Assembly (NCBI GenBank): GCA_000438015.1
Contig: FR901579.1
Coordinates: 12,995-20,014, forward strand
Reading direction: 5' to 3'
DNA length: 7,020 bases
DNA from: Coraliomargarita sp. CAG:312
GTDB taxonomy: Bacteria; Verrucomicrobiota; Verrucomicrobiia; Opitutales; Intestinicryptomonadaceae
In this document: positions 6,166 to 7,020 of the stretch, in pieces
Position numbering within the stretch: the first letter of the stretch is position 1
How the letters are laid out: each line of letters starts with the position of its first letter
Notes under the pieces: model-generated
The model's database searches: none
Told to the model about the DNA's origin: nothing
What the model saw: only the letters and a program-made list of their open reading frames with translations
Translations under genes and position numbers: made by a program

Positions 6166-6558
6166 GTCCGCGAGAGTTGAGCCTTCGGGGCATCCGTATA
6201 TTGACTTAAGCCTAAAATCTTGGGGCATAAAACGCCAAGCCATCGCCCCGTAGGAAACCGTGCCGGAACCTACACATGCGGCTATAATTGTGTAGTCGGG
6301 CCTGTCGGGGCGCGACTTTACAATCGATCCGTCCTTTGCCACTTCAACATAAGGGCTTTTGCGCCTGTCGGGGCCGTGAACTGCGCCTATTATATGCAGA
6401 CGCTGGTTCATAAGTTCGTCGTTTGGGTGGTAGTCGTAAGTCGCCCAGCCGCCGCGCTCGAAAAGCACGGTTTTCATTCCGGAGCACGCAAGCTCCTTTG
6501 CTATGATCCCGCCGCCAGCTCCGGCTCCTATTACTATTGCGTCAACGTGCTTGTTCAT
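6163..6558 (-). CDS. GMC-type FAD-dependent dehydrogenase large subunit, N-terminal portion (ends at premature TAG)
   Basis: The first 131 codons of a GMC oxidoreductase of about 549 residues. AIVIGAGAGGG (Gly 11, 13 and 16) is the FAD-binding GxGxxG loop, and FERGG places the ribose-binding Glu near residue 34. VGSGTVSYGAMAWRFMPQDF is the flavin-contacting motif typical of the gluconate 2-dehydrogenase branch. The protein has no signal peptide of its own. In related three-subunit dehydrogenases the folded large subunit is carried across the membrane by the Tat signal on the small subunit, which fits the neighbour at 6555. The ATG at 6558 overlaps that gene's stop as ATGA. Translation stops at the TAG in codon 132, so only the Rossmann part would be made unless the stop is suppressed. 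I consider this and 4909-6105 one gene split by a nonsense codon. Confidence 0.87.
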   Translation of the reverse strand: MNKHVDAIVIGAGAGGGIIAKELACSGMKTVLFERGGWATYDYHPNDELMNQRLHIIGAVHGPDRRKSPYVEVAKDGSIVKSRPDRPDYTIIAACVGSGTVSYGAMAWRFMPQDFRLKSIYGCPEGSTLAD

Positions 6559-7020
6559 TTTATCGAATATTGGTTTCTGCCTATTACTAGCGGAGAGTCT
6601 AATTTCATCATCGCATACGACGCAAAGTCCTTGTTCCCGCCGTGGCGAGGATTGCCGTAAAATACCTGCATCGACCTGTCCAAAATCTCTCCGAAGAATT
6701 CGGTTTGCGAGATTCCGCTCCAGTGCGATTTGTCAAGCCTGCCGCGCTCCATGTCTTTTAGGATTGATTCCTGGGTGTCGAAATCAAGCTGCTGGAAAGG
6801 CTTTGAATATTTTGCGGAACAGTGCGATTGCAATGCGGCGATTCCGCGTTTATAAAATTCGGCGCGCTCGGGATAATAAATCGATATCCAATTTTCTATA
6901 TAATTTATCACTCCGACATCCGTGGCCCCCGGAAATTCGTCCCGCGGCACAATTTGCTCCGCAAGCGCAACCACGCATTCGCGTTCAGATTCAGTAAATG
7001 GAGACTGCCTGGAAGAGCAC
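6555..7020 (-). CDS. Gluconate 2-dehydrogenase subunit 3 family protein (partial at right edge)
   Basis: The frame is open from the right edge to a TGA at 6555-6557, giving at least 154 residues; a GTG at 6974 is internal, not the start. FTESERECVVALAEQIVPRDEFPGA and DVGVINYIE match the N-terminal part of the subunit 3 family. Near the C-terminus, QVFYGNPRHGGNKDFASY matches its DPRYGGN-like motif. Homologues carry a Tat signal and act as a small partner needed to mature, export or stabilise the GMC subunit. The expected signal would lie beyond the window. The stop overlaps the GMC start by four bases, so the two are probably translationally coupled. No internal lesion is seen in this gene. 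Confidence 0.86.
   Translation of the reverse strand, partial: CSSRQSPFTESERECVVALAEQIVPRDEFPGATDVGVINYIENWISIYYPERAEFYKRGIAALQSHCSAKYSKPFQQLDFDTQESILKDMERGRLDKSHWSGISQTEFFGEILDRSMQVFYGNPRHGGNKDFASYAMMKLDSPLVIGRNQYSIK

Overview
The window is a bacterial chromosome segment of moderate GC. It carries housekeeping genes on the left and an electron-transfer operon on the right. Most genes lack a clear Shine-Dalgarno sequence. A short HemA C-terminus, a nadD-rsfS pair and a GMC dehydrogenase wired to a multihaem cytochrome together suggest the PVC superphylum, perhaps Verrucomicrobiota. That placement is an inference from gene content and memory of the families, and is weak.

Layout. Positions 1-243 (+) hold the 3' end of hemA (glutamyl-tRNA reductase). 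A hairpin at 432-462 has a T-run on each strand and separates it from a convergent ROK-family sugar kinase (477-1424, -). About 500 bases between divergent genes (1425-1924) contain a strong hairpin whose T-run faces the minus strand. Then come nadD (1925-2524, +) and rsfS (2514-3056, +), which overlap by 11 bases. RsfS has a long Lys/Ala-rich N-terminal tail. A terminator-like hairpin follows at 3080-3107. A stretch of about 850 bases (3108-3960) has no convincing gene but holds several inverted repeats.

The right half (3961-7020) is a minus-strand operon resembling three-subunit, FAD-dependent gluconate 2-dehydrogenase-type enzymes. Its order is subunit 3 (6555 past the right edge), GMC flavoprotein (6558-4909), and an eight-haem cytochrome c (4912-3961). 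Both junctions are 4-base ATGA overlaps, implying translational coupling. Expected flow is substrate to FAD, then to the haems, then to the respiratory chain, in the periplasm.

The main oddity is that two successive genes of this operon are broken as read. The GMC gene has one in-frame TAG exactly where the family has Trp. The cytochrome start codon is out of frame with its signal segment and haem domain by one base of an A8 run. The operon may be decaying, rescued by readthrough or slippage, or carrying sequence errors. I did not find a clearly novel system. These two lesions and the RsfS tail are the items most worth checking.
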